A DNA stretch of 64,000 bases from Crocinitomicaceae bacterium. Its GTDB lineage: Bacteria; Bacteroidota; Bacteroidia; Flavobacteriales_D; Crocinitomicaceae. The notes under the pieces are model-generated. The model ran no database searches. It was given only the letters and a program-made list of their open reading frames with translations, and was not told the origin of the DNA. Both the position numbers and the translations under genes were made by a program. Positions 21,445-28,419 of this stretch are shown here, piece by piece. The stretch covers positions 20,545 to 84,544 of the forward strand of contig JAHEIL010000004.1 of the NCBI GenBank assembly GCA_024639405.1, read 5' to 3'. Position 1 is the stretch's first letter; each line of letters begins with the position of its first letter.

Positions 21445-21641
21445 AAAATTCACTAAAAATCGAGCGGGCCAAAAAGAATATTACACAAGATGATTTAGCG
21501 AAAGCGATTGGCGTTAGTCGGCAAACAATCAATGCCATGGAAGCAAACAAGTACGTTCCATCGACCGTATTAGCATTGAAACTAGCGGTTTATTTCACTT
21601 GTTCGGTAGAAGAAATCTTTCAATTAACGGAAAACGATTGA
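21441..21641 (+). CDS. HTH transcriptional regulator, Xre/YozG type
   Basis: A 66-residue single-domain DNA-binding protein. Helices 2-3 of the HTH are TQDDLAKAIGVSRQTINAME, followed by NKYVPSTVLALKLAVYFTCSVEEIFQL, the pattern of short Xre/YozG-like regulators. The frame is open further upstream, but the ATG at 21441 overlaps the preceding stop and gives the standard family N-terminus (MKNSLKIERAKKNITQ). No sensing domain is present, so regulation may depend on the coupled membrane protein or on simple autoregulation via the operator at 20908-20946. It converges on the DUF3157-like gene 2 bp away. Confidence 0.88.
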   Translation: MKNSLKIERAKKNITQDDLAKAIGVSRQTINAMEANKYVPSTVLALKLAVYFTCSVEEIFQLTEND

Positions 21642-21643
21642 TT

Positions 21644-22264
21644 TTATGGAACAACAACACCGTTCAAGAGTTCAAACATTTCTGCTTGTGCTTTTGCCAA
21701 TAGATTTTGAGCGGTATATGTTACAAATTGGAATGTACCACTTTGATTGGAAAAATAATAACCAAGATAAGTGAATTTGATGCCTTGTGTTGTGCCATTC
21801 ATTTGCATGAAAAAGACTTTTTTACCATTCACCATTCTGAAATCTTCTTTCACGATTTCGCAATTTGGAGCGACTTCCTGTGCGTTTTGGAGTGCAATTG
21901 TGCGTAAATTTTCAATTGGAATTTCAATTTGTTCGGAAATAAACATGCCATAAACATCTTGCGTTTTATGAGTAAACGAATATTCTGAAGGGGATTCTGC
22001 TTTTTTCATCGTCCATTTAGATGTATTGTAAAAAATGGAAGCAGGAATGGTTTTACTTTTTATTGAAAAAGTTAATCCAGCTGTTTTTGCAAAGTTTTGC
22101 GTGTTTGTTGGAATCGAATCAAAGTGACTTTTAGTTTCTTTAATGTAACCCCACGTTCCATCCTCGTACAACAATACCTCATCCCCATTTTCAGTTACCG
22201 CTTTGGTTTGAGCAATACTACTATTTACAACGAAGCAAATAAAAACTAGAAAAAATAGACGCAT
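21644..22264 (-). CDS. exported protein with DUF3157-like N-terminus
   Basis: A 206-residue exported protein with a signal peptide (about residues 1-18, cut after SIAQ). The mature N-terminus reads TKAVTENGDEVLLYEDGTWGY, a short motif found in many exported Bacteroidota proteins (DUF3157-like). The remainder (about 60-206) is a soluble alpha/beta domain with FTYLGYYFSNQSGTFQFVTYT near the end, resembling small periplasmic proteins of unknown role. No catalytic motif is visible. It stands alone, convergent with the HTH regulator gene. Confidence 0.75.
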   Translation of the reverse strand: MRLFFLVFICFVVNSSIAQTKAVTENGDEVLLYEDGTWGYIKETKSHFDSIPTNTQNFAKTAGLTFSIKSKTIPASIFYNTSKWTMKKAESPSEYSFTHKTQDVYGMFISEQIEIPIENLRTIALQNAQEVAPNCEIVKEDFRMVNGKKVFFMQMNGTTQGIKFTYLGYYFSNQSGTFQFVTYTAQNLLAKAQAEMFELLNGVVVP

Positions 22265-22294
22265 ACTTTTTTTTAGCGAAAGTAGAAAATTAAA

Positions 22295-22474
22295 TTAAAT
22301 AGCGAGACTATTCATCCAATTTCTATTCATCGATAAATAAAGTTCAATGGCAGATATGGAAAGCCCCACTTGACTAACTGCTATGCGTAAATTTGTTTCA
22401 GTACAATTAAAATACGTACACCAATCATTCATATCAAAGGAATAAAGTGCTGGGTTTAGTGCTTGTTTTTTCAT
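22295..22474 (-). CDS. small DUF3606-like protein
   Basis: A 59-residue reading frame starting at the ATG at 22474. It reads DMNDWCTYFNCTETNLRIAV then SQVGLSISAIELYLSMN, which fits the short DUF3606 pattern (W-x-x-x-F/W, L-x-x-AV-x-x-VG, ELYL). Family members are small, probably helical, cytosolic proteins of unknown role. It ends in RNWMNSLAI. It lies between the DUF3157-like gene and a candidate small RNA, all on the minus strand; no promoter is obvious. Confidence 0.55.
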   Translation of the reverse strand: MKKQALNPALYSFDMNDWCTYFNCTETNLRIAVSQVGLSISAIELYLSMNRNWMNSLAI

Positions 22475-22584
22475 TTTTTTAAGTTTAAGTTAAAAAAAGT
22501 GGTTCAAGTTTTATGTCTATCAATTAAGTTCAAAATTAATTCCAAACAATTTCATTTAAAAGGAAGATTCACCCAATTTATGTT

Positions 22585-22596
22585 TCGGAAAACCGA
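22585..22596. repeat. palindrome TCGGAAAACCGA, copy 1
   Basis: A 12-bp near-palindrome (TCGG-4-CCGA) found again at 22747-22758. It may be a binding site; the nearby regulator candidates are the NarL-type response regulator at 24557 or an unlinked factor. Confidence 0.35.
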
Positions 22597-22691
22597 AAAA
22601 AAAGAGCCTCTATACAATAGAGACTCTTTCATGTTGTGGTAGGTATTATCATTTACAAAAAGTAAATAAAAACTGTATAAAAACTACAGGA
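22596..22691 (-). ncRNA. candidate small RNA with promoter and terminator
   Basis: Minus-strand TACATTTG (22692-22699) is a good -7 box, and about 65 bp downstream lies a hairpin (22601-22629; AAAGAG-CTCTA stem, ACAAT loop) followed by eight T, an intrinsic terminator. No open frame of note lies between, so a transcript of about 90 nt is possible. There is no conserved sequence I can name; it may simply be a stray terminator. Confidence 0.3.
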
Positions 22692-22746
22692 CAAATGTAC
22701 GTGTTGAATTTATTTTATGGCTGTGTATTTCTACCCTAAATTGAAT

Positions 22747-22758
22747 TCGGAAAACCGA
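22747..22758. repeat. palindrome TCGGAAAACCGA, copy 2
   Basis: Second copy of the 12-bp palindrome, 162 bp from the first and about 75 bp before the start of the 22832 gene, where it could control the operon leading to the two-component system. Confidence 0.35.
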
Positions 22759-22831
22759 CTTTTTTTAATTGACTCACTTTTGTTTTAAAATTTGATTTAA
22801 TTTCACTATTATTAACCTAATATTTAAGATT

Positions 22832-23140
22832 ATGTCATTTAATGGAACCGAAGGAGCACCAATCTCCTTAGCAGCAGCTGCTGCACTCACAAAAAATTAC
22901 CGTGCCTCACGAACAGGCACAACACATGCTCATTTTTTTGGAAAAGATATCATTCTTCAACTGTTAGACATTCCAGAAGCAGTTGGAATTAGAGCGTATT
23001 ATGGGCTTACAGAAGCCGGTGAACAAGAATTGGTATTAGTAGCTGTGGACGCACAAGAAAATGATTTAGAAATTCTAACCATTGATTGCGCAATTAAATG
23101 TCCGCCGAAATGTGGAATTAGCAGTTCGTTGAATTCTTAA
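22832..23140 (+). CDS. small soluble protein, first gene of a two-component operon
   Basis: A 102-residue protein with no signal peptide. It begins MSFNGTEGAPISLAAAAALT, has a central HAHFFGKDIILQLLDIPEAVGIRAYYGL segment and ends in a Cys-containing tail (IDCAIKCPPKCGI). The family is not recognised; similar short proteins occur near sensor genes in Flavobacteriia. Its stop overlaps the ATG of the next membrane protein gene by one base (TAATG at 23138-23142), so the four genes to 25222 are a tightly coupled unit. It may be the regulated or sensed component of that system. Confidence 0.7.
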   Translation: MSFNGTEGAPISLAAAAALTKNYRASRTGTTHAHFFGKDIILQLLDIPEAVGIRAYYGLTEAGEQELVLVAVDAQENDLEILTIDCAIKCPPKCGISSSLNS

Positions 23141-23778
23141 TGTTGCTAGAGATCCTAGACAAAATATATTGGGTCAGTTGTTTGCTGACCCTCTATTTTT
23201 ATGCTAAATCCTCGCAATTCTCCAAAAGAATAATTCAATTACTAATTACCTCTACAATTGTCGCTATCATTAGTTATTTCTTAGCCAAAAATGAACTAAA
23301 AAACGATCTAATTTTCAACCTGAACAATTACTTAGAATTATATTTAATGTACCGCATTTATGAACTTTTAATCCACGATGTCTCCAAAAAAATAATGATC
23401 ATTCTGCTATTCCTTGTCGTAATATTTGGCATTTATGACAGTATTTTCATTGAACCGATTGATACTTACCAAGGCATTTTCTCTTTTTTTAAAAGTATCT
23501 GCGTATTGGGATTGTGCCTCATTAGTTTTTATACTGTTTACAAAGAGGAAAAAGTAATTTACTTAGAAAAAGATGCCGTATTCTGGTTAAACTCTGGTAT
23601 TTTAATCTACTATTTATCGACACTTTTTATTCAGCTTTTTACGAATTATTTAATTGCATCCTTTCCAGAATACGTTTACGATTTCACGTTATACCTCCAG
23701 TTTTCGCTGGCATTTGTCTTTTTAACGATGTTGTATGGCGCATTACGAATTGACTACTTAAAAAACCAACAACCATGA
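23140..23778 (+). CDS. integral membrane protein of the two-component operon
   Basis: A 212-residue protein with about six to seven hydrophobic helices (from about residue 5 to 205) and short charged loops; LELYLMYRIYELLIHDVSKK lies in the middle. It has no recognisable enzymatic motif. The size and seven-helix look resemble 7TM-type sensor input modules. Because the neighbouring histidine kinase has only one membrane helix and no sensory domain, this protein may supply the sensing function as a separate subunit, which is inference. Its 3' end overlaps the kinase start by 4 bp (ATGA at 23775-23778). Confidence 0.75.
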   Translation: MLLEILDKIYWVSCLLTLYFYAKSSQFSKRIIQLLITSTIVAIISYFLAKNELKNDLIFNLNNYLELYLMYRIYELLIHDVSKKIMIILLFLVVIFGIYDSIFIEPIDTYQGIFSFFKSICVLGLCLISFYTVYKEEKVIYLEKDAVFWLNSGILIYYLSTLFIQLFTNYLIASFPEYVYDFTLYLQFSLAFVFLTMLYGALRIDYLKNQQP

Positions 23779-24560
23779 ACCAATCAGCCACATCCTTCAT
23801 TACTTTCATATCAATTGCAACCGGTGGTTTAATCTTGATTGCATTTATTATTATACTCTTTGTTATTTTTTACCAACGTAAAATGTTTGCGAAAAAAAAT
23901 CAATTGAATCAATTAAACATTGAAAATCAAAAACAATTATTGGAAGCTGTATTGACCACAAAAGAAGCTGAACAAAAACGTATAGCACAAGAATTACACG
24001 ATGAAATTGGATCCTCTGTAAATTCTATTAAAATGTACTTACATTCAATCACACTTGAAGAACAAGCAAAGCAAAAATTAACAGATGATTTAGTACATAT
24101 AAGCAAAAACATTCGGCGCATTTCAAACGATTTGATGCCTGCTGTATTAGAGGAATTGGGTTTGATCGCTGCTATTAAATACCTTTGCAAGCGTTTCCAA
24201 GAAGCTTCCCAGTTAAAATTTATTTATTCAGATGAGCTTTCTGTTGACCTTAATTTGTCCAAAAAAGATGCATTAATAGTTTACAGGATATTACAGGAAC
24301 TACTCAATAACATTTGTAAATATTCACACGCAAATTTGGTAGAAATAGATGTGAAACATTCACAAAAAAAAACAACGATTCGAATATTTGACAATGGAAC
24401 TGGCTTTATCCCAAGCAAAGAAAATTATACGATAAACAATGAATCTTTAGGATTAAAAAACATTCAAAGTCGTGTGCAGCAGTTAAATGCAACGCTTATG
24501 TATGAATACGGAAAACCGAAAGGAACACTTGTTACACTTACTTTAAATTCGAACTTATGA
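23775..24560 (+). CDS. sensor histidine kinase, NarX/DesK type
   Basis: A 261-residue kinase. One transmembrane helix lies near residues 12-36, then a coiled linker and the HisKA_3 dimerisation domain with the phosphate-accepting His in RIAQELHDEIGSSVNSIKMYL. The HATPase domain has LNNICKYSHANLVEIDV (N box), IRIFDNGTGFI (G1) and SLGLKNIQSRVQQL (G2). It autophosphorylates and passes phosphate to the response regulator encoded next, with which it overlaps by 4 bp (ATGA). It has no sensor domain, so input may come from the preceding membrane protein. Confidence 0.92.
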   Translation: MNQSATSFITFISIATGGLILIAFIIILFVIFYQRKMFAKKNQLNQLNIENQKQLLEAVLTTKEAEQKRIAQELHDEIGSSVNSIKMYLHSITLEEQAKQKLTDDLVHISKNIRRISNDLMPAVLEELGLIAAIKYLCKRFQEASQLKFIYSDELSVDLNLSKKDALIVYRILQELLNNICKYSHANLVEIDVKHSQKKTTIRIFDNGTGFIPSKENYTINNESLGLKNIQSRVQQLNATLMYEYGKPKGTLVTLTLNSNL

Positions 24561-25222
24561 ATTCTAAAATAACGATTGGAATTGCTGAAGACCAACAAAT
24601 TTTTCGCAAAGGATTGATTTCATTGATCAACAGTTTTGATTCAATGCAAGTAACACACGAAGCAGAAAACGGCAGTCAATTGCTGGATCTTATGCGAAAA
24701 AACTGCCCTCAAGTTGTAATTTTAGATTATTCGATGCCTTTACTCAATGGAATTGAAACAACAAAAGCCATTCGGTTGAATTTTCCAACTGTAAAAATCA
24801 TCTTACTATCCATGTATGAAGCCGAAGAATTTGTGGAAGCTGCAATTAACGCAGGAGCCAACAGTTATTTATCAAAAGACGATGATTTATCAGAAATCAA
24901 CAAAGCGATAGAAGCAGTTTTGCATTCGAATTATTATTTGAACGACCGTGTTTCTGCAATTATGATTGGGAATTTAATAAAATCAGGGAAAATCGATCCG
25001 AAATACAAAAACAATTCAGTTGAATTTTCGCCTGATGAAATTAAGATTATCGACTTAATTAGTAAAGAATTTACAACCCAGCAAATTGCTGACAAATTAT
25101 TTAAAAGCACGCGTACCATAGAAAAATACCGCACAAAAATGATGGAACGCGTAGGTGCCTCCAATTCAGTAGGATTAATTATGTATGCCGTAAAAAATAA
25201 AATCATTGTATTTAATTCATAA
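24557..25222 (+). CDS. response regulator, NarL/FixJ family
   Basis: A 221-residue transcription factor. The receiver domain (1-120) has the acidic pair in GIAEDQQ, phosphoacceptor Asp in VVILDYSMPLLNG and Lys in YLSKDD. The C-terminal LuxR-type HTH reads IDLISKEFTTQQIADKLFKS and TRTIEKYRTKMMERVGASN. It is the cognate partner of the upstream kinase and closes the operon before tRNA-Asp. Its targets are unknown; the palindrome pair near 22585 and 22747 is one candidate. Confidence 0.93.
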   Translation: MNSKITIGIAEDQQIFRKGLISLINSFDSMQVTHEAENGSQLLDLMRKNCPQVVILDYSMPLLNGIETTKAIRLNFPTVKIILLSMYEAEEFVEAAINAGANSYLSKDDDLSEINKAIEAVLHSNYYLNDRVSAIMIGNLIKSGKIDPKYKNNSVEFSPDEIKIIDLISKEFTTQQIADKLFKSTRTIEKYRTKMMERVGASNSVGLIMYAVKNKIIVFNS

Positions 25223-25288
25223 ACAACCTGATAAGCCATTAAATTTCAATCAACTATCATTTTTTTTCATTTTTTTTCTTCAAAACAC

Positions 25289-25318
25289 TTGCTGAATTGA
25301 ATATTTGTATTAATTTTG
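25289..25318 (+). promoter_or_regulatory. promoter of tRNA-Asp
   Basis: TAATTTTG at 25311-25318 followed by CACAC, with TTG at 25289-25291 and a 19-bp spacer, a near-ideal Bacteroidota promoter 75 bp before the mature tRNA. Confidence 0.75.
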
Positions 25319-25393
25319 CACACGCTTTTAACGTAAAGCAGTACACAATTTTCCAAGTTCAACTGTTGTTGAAGTTCGAAAGAAAAGAAAATT

Positions 25394-25470
25394 GGTTTGG
25401 TAGTTCAGTTGGTTAGAATACATGCCTGTCACGCATGGGGTCGCGGGTTCGAGTCCCGTCCAGACCGCCA
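25394..25470 (+). tRNA. tRNA-Asp (GTC)
   Basis: A 77-nt cloverleaf with encoded CCA. The acceptor stem GGTTTGG pairs with CCAGACC (one G-T pair), the D arm is GTTC...GAAT, the anticodon loop CTGTCAC carries GTC between CATGC and GCATG, and the T arm is GCGGG-TTCGAGT-CCCGT. The discriminator is G, as expected for Asp. It lies immediately upstream of the tyrosine recombinase and is the probable integration target; integration recreated the 3' end and left the gene intact. Confidence 0.95.
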
Positions 25471-25482
25471 AGTTAAAAGCGT

Positions 25483-25507
25483 AAGCCTCCAATCGGAGGC
25501 TTTTTTT
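25483..25507 (+). terminator. terminator of tRNA-Asp
   Basis: GCCTCC-AATC-GGAGGC, extended by AA/TT pairs, followed by seven T, 13 bp after the tRNA. If the element is integrated at the tRNA 3' end, this terminator belongs to the element side or the crossover lies inside the tRNA. Confidence 0.8.
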
Positions 25508-25624
25508 ATGCCCATAAGTTCCGTTTTTCAAGGTTTTTCAGTGTTTTCAAGGCTTTCTGCTGTTTCAGTGAATCGCCAAGAACATCAAAAAACATCAATT
25601 GAAATCAAAGTTCTGGCGAACAAG

Positions 25625-25761
25625 CCAGCGAACAAAATTAAAATCACCATTTTTGTTCGCTGGAAGTCGGGAAACCTTCGCCATTATTACGTTTGGTGAG
25701 TTTTGCTTATGAATGATTTTAACGTGTTCACAGTATTTATTCATTAAATCCAGCGAACAAA
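25625..25761. repeat. three copies of CCAGCGAACAAAA next to the integrase gene
   Basis: CCAGCGAACAAAA occurs at 25625-25637, inverted at 25651-25663, and again directly at 25749-25761, ending at the integrase ATG (25762). A weaker relative (TGGCGAACAA) lies at about 25612. Repeats of this sort near an integrase gene fit arm-type binding sites of the recombinase or an autoregulatory operator. The rest of 25508-25761 shows no gene. Confidence 0.55.
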
Positions 25762-27042
25762 ATGGAGAATCAAAAATTCTTTGTCTCGTTTTGGTTAAAT
25801 CCAAGCAGACAGCAAGACGGAAAAAGTAAACTTTACATCCGCATCGCAATTGATGGTCGAAGAGCCGAAATTGCCACATCGTATTTTATCAAAAGAAGTG
25901 ATTGGGACAATGCCCATTTCCAAGTCAAGCCCAAGGCACCACATTCGGTCTTGATTAATGGTTTCATTGATCACACCACAAATGTGATTAAAAAGCACTT
26001 CCTATCGTATGCAGCATTTGGTAAAACCATTTCTGCCAAAGAACTCAAAGACCTCTTCCTGGGCAAAGTGGAAAAAGTAGAACCCAAATCACTAATGGAT
26101 GCATTCGCATACCATAAGGTAAAAATGGAATCGATGATCCATGTGGGTAAAGTTGCCAAAACTACGTTGGCCAAGTACAATTATTGCCAAGGAAAAGTTG
26201 AGCGTTTTTTACATCACCGTTTCAAGAAAAAGGACATTCTTTTAACGGAATTGAGTTTAAAGTTTGTGACTGAATTCGAACACTTCCTTTTGGTAAACGA
26301 GCGCATGCAAACCAATTCAGCCCACAAGTACATTGTGAATCTAAAACGAATCATCAATGTTGCAGTGAGTGTTGAATGGATGCCGAAGAATCCATTTGAT
26401 AACTTCAGATGTTCTTACACCAATCCGGAACGTGAAATCCTTACACAGACAGAATTAGATACAATGCAGCACAAGTTGATTCTAATGCCTCGTTTAGCAG
26501 AAGTGAGGGATGTGTTTTTATTCTGTTGTTACACTGGTTTCGCTTACTCAGATATTTACAAATTTGTGCGTGACGCGATAACAATTGGAATGGATGGAGA
26601 TTATTGGCTCTCTACCATTCGTCAAAAGACAGGAACCAGGGAAAGTGTTCCACTTTTACCATTAGCATTGGAAATTATTAACCGATACAAAGAACATCCT
26701 GTATGTGTGAAGTTCAACAAACTTCTTCCAGTGAACAGCAATCAAAAGTACAATGCGTATTTGAAGGAAATAGCTGAGATCTGTGGAATTAAAAAGACCT
26801 TGACTTCACACATGGCCAGACACACCTTTGCAACAACTGTGACCCTTTCAAATGGCGTTCCCTTGGAAACAGTTTCAAAGATGCTTGGTCATACCAAACT
26901 ATCGACAACACAAATCTACGCGAAAGTGCTCGATACCAAAGTGAGTCATGACATGGGAGCGTTGAAATCAATTCTTGCAGCCAAACAAAAGCCCAAGGAT
27001 TCAGAAAGCAACCAGGAAGTTTCTGATAAAAAATTAGGTTAA
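25762..27042 (+). CDS. tyrosine recombinase (integrase), Bacteroidota CTn type
   Basis: A 426-residue site-specific recombinase. It has an N-terminal arm-binding domain (about 8-95, FWLNPSRQQDGKSKLYIRIA), a SAM-like core-binding domain (about 105-205) and a C-terminal catalytic domain with HMARH (His350, Arg353), His377 in LGHTKLS and the nucleophile Tyr386 in STTQIYAKV. The position of the first catalytic Arg is TGFAYSD (Ala261), a change known from IntDOT-like enzymes of Bacteroidota. It lies 291 bp downstream of tRNA-Asp, the presumed attachment site, and is followed by a strong terminator. It probably integrates and excises the element to its right. Confidence 0.92.
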   Translation: MENQKFFVSFWLNPSRQQDGKSKLYIRIAIDGRRAEIATSYFIKRSDWDNAHFQVKPKAPHSVLINGFIDHTTNVIKKHFLSYAAFGKTISAKELKDLFLGKVEKVEPKSLMDAFAYHKVKMESMIHVGKVAKTTLAKYNYCQGKVERFLHHRFKKKDILLTELSLKFVTEFEHFLLVNERMQTNSAHKYIVNLKRIINVAVSVEWMPKNPFDNFRCSYTNPEREILTQTELDTMQHKLILMPRLAEVRDVFLFCCYTGFAYSDIYKFVRDAITIGMDGDYWLSTIRQKTGTRESVPLLPLALEIINRYKEHPVCVKFNKLLPVNSNQKYNAYLKEIAEICGIKKTLTSHMARHTFATTVTLSNGVPLETVSKMLGHTKLSTTQIYAKVLDTKVSHDMGALKSILAAKQKPKDSESNQEVSDKKLG

Positions 27043-27046
27043 TTTA

Positions 27047-27071
27047 AGGTCTGCTTCGGCGGACCTTTTTT
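27047..27071 (+). terminator. terminator of the integrase gene
   Basis: AGGTCTGC-TTCG-GCGGACCT, eight pairs closed by a UUCG tetraloop and followed by six T, directly after the integrase stop. Confidence 0.85.
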
Positions 27072-27181
27072 GATAAAGCGCACTATTTCATCCTTTTACA
27101 TAAATACATTACGATGTTAAATTCGTATTTTGCTCTCATACTACATAATATATCATACCAATCTAAAAACAATGTTACGCT

Positions 27182-28003
27182 ATGGAATACTTTATTGCAA
27201 CAGCTAATAATTTTTGTGATGTCTTAGAACAGTTGAGTTCAAGTGAACCGGATATCAACAAGAGAGCAAATAAGGCAGCGAAATTAATCAAGAATACACT
27301 TGAGAATTTTAGAACTAAAATTCGAAAAGAGGGTTTCCGATCTACTGAAGATGAAATTCATTTTTTCAAATATGTGAAGCCTAAGATTAGTTCTTACCTC
27401 ATCTTTTATTCTGTATTAGCAGAAATTGAAACAAGCAAAATCACCTTGAATGATGAAGAATTGAAATTATTTATTGACAAAAAAGATCGGAAGTTTCGCC
27501 ACGTCATGCGCGAGAATATTGACTTTGTCAAATATTACAATGCGGGCTTATGTCATTTAGATAACATCTATTTTGTGCGCGAAGCAAATGTCCTTTCGAT
27601 GTCTAAAAACAGTACACATCAATTAGCCGATCCTGAGTTCAATGCGTCACATGATATGGTTGCTGCTAATATTATGGCGTTTGAGTTGTTTAAAAAACAC
27701 GTTGATCCAAAGCCAGATTTGCAAGCTTATGGTCCACCAGTTCCAAAATTAAAATGGACGGCCAGTAAATCAGACTTCATTGAATTGGTTTATGCCTTGC
27801 AAGCAACAACAGCTATCAATTATGGTGAAAATGAAATCAAAGAAATCTTTTCGGCTTTGCAATCTGTCTTTCAAGTTCACATCGAAGATCCGTATCGTAT
27901 TTTCATAGATCTAGCAAATCGAAAAACGGCACCATTGAAATTTATTCCAAAGTTAGAAGAAGGATTTTTGCGGAAAGTGGATGAGATTGAAGGGGTGAGA
28001 TGA
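27182..28003 (+). CDS. rteC: RteC family regulatory protein
   Basis: A 273-residue protein matching the RteC family, the DNA-binding activator that turns on excision genes of Bacteroides conjugative transposons such as CTnDOT. Support comes from the C-terminal pattern LKWTASKSDFIELVYALQAT, NYGENEIKEIF and FIDLANRKTAPLKFI, plus the central FVKYYNAGLCHLDNIYF and the HDMVAANIMAFELF segment. The C-terminal region is predicted to be winged-helix. It has no tetQ/rteAB genes beside it; it follows the integrase gene by 140 bp. Likely targets are the two HTH_17 genes at 36871-37473, which resemble Xis2c/Xis2d. Confidence 0.82.
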   Translation: MEYFIATANNFCDVLEQLSSSEPDINKRANKAAKLIKNTLENFRTKIRKEGFRSTEDEIHFFKYVKPKISSYLIFYSVLAEIETSKITLNDEELKLFIDKKDRKFRHVMRENIDFVKYYNAGLCHLDNIYFVREANVLSMSKNSTHQLADPEFNASHDMVAANIMAFELFKKHVDPKPDLQAYGPPVPKLKWTASKSDFIELVYALQATTAINYGENEIKEIFSALQSVFQVHIEDPYRIFIDLANRKTAPLKFIPKLEEGFLRKVDEIEGVR

Positions 28004-28296
28004 AAAATCAATCGCCCTAGTTTGATAACAAAGAAGTTTGAAAAAGATAATTATGTTAACATTTACGGCTTGGTTAAGATGGTTTTTCACCTCTAAACTT
28101 TCATATGGAGCACTAAAGGGCGCCTTTTTCCAAACCGCTATGATAAGCAGACCCTCTGTCTGTCGAGGTATTAACTATCCGTCTATTGTTGTTTTTATTG
28201 TTGGGTAAGAATGAGGCTGTTTGTTTTGGATGTGGGTATTGGTTTAAAAATTTTAGAATGGAAGGAGATTTTAAAAATAATTTTCTAAGGTAGATG

Positions 28297-28410
28297 AGGT
28301 GGAAGCACTTTTACAAATTTTGGCCTTTGTGTTGGCTAGTGTGAAACTAAGTTCACGAACAACAATTATTAATAAACAACACGTGAGTAATTGTAAATAT
28401 GCTTCCACCT
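28297..28410. repeat. long imperfect inverted repeat with nested hairpin
   Basis: Outer arms of 20 bp (28297-28316 and 28391-28410) match at 18 positions (AGGTGGAAGCA...TTTACAA against TTGTAAA...TGCTTCCACCT). Inside is a nested TGTTG/CAACA and GTGTGAA/TTCAC hairpin. The structure ends 10 bp from the stop of the efflux pump gene. It could be a terminator, a processed RNA or a mobile-element remnant. The rest of 28004-28296 has no convincing gene. Confidence 0.6.
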
Positions 28411-28419
28411 TTATGATGG

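Noticed and set aside
25397..25699. Open frames overlapping tRNA-Asp on both strands
   Set aside because: They are produced by the tRNA and its terminator; the cloverleaf is complete.
28053..28208. 51-residue open frame (MLTFTAWLRWFF...)
   Set aside because: Possible small membrane peptide, but no promoter, no family and no clear conservation; left out of the gene list.
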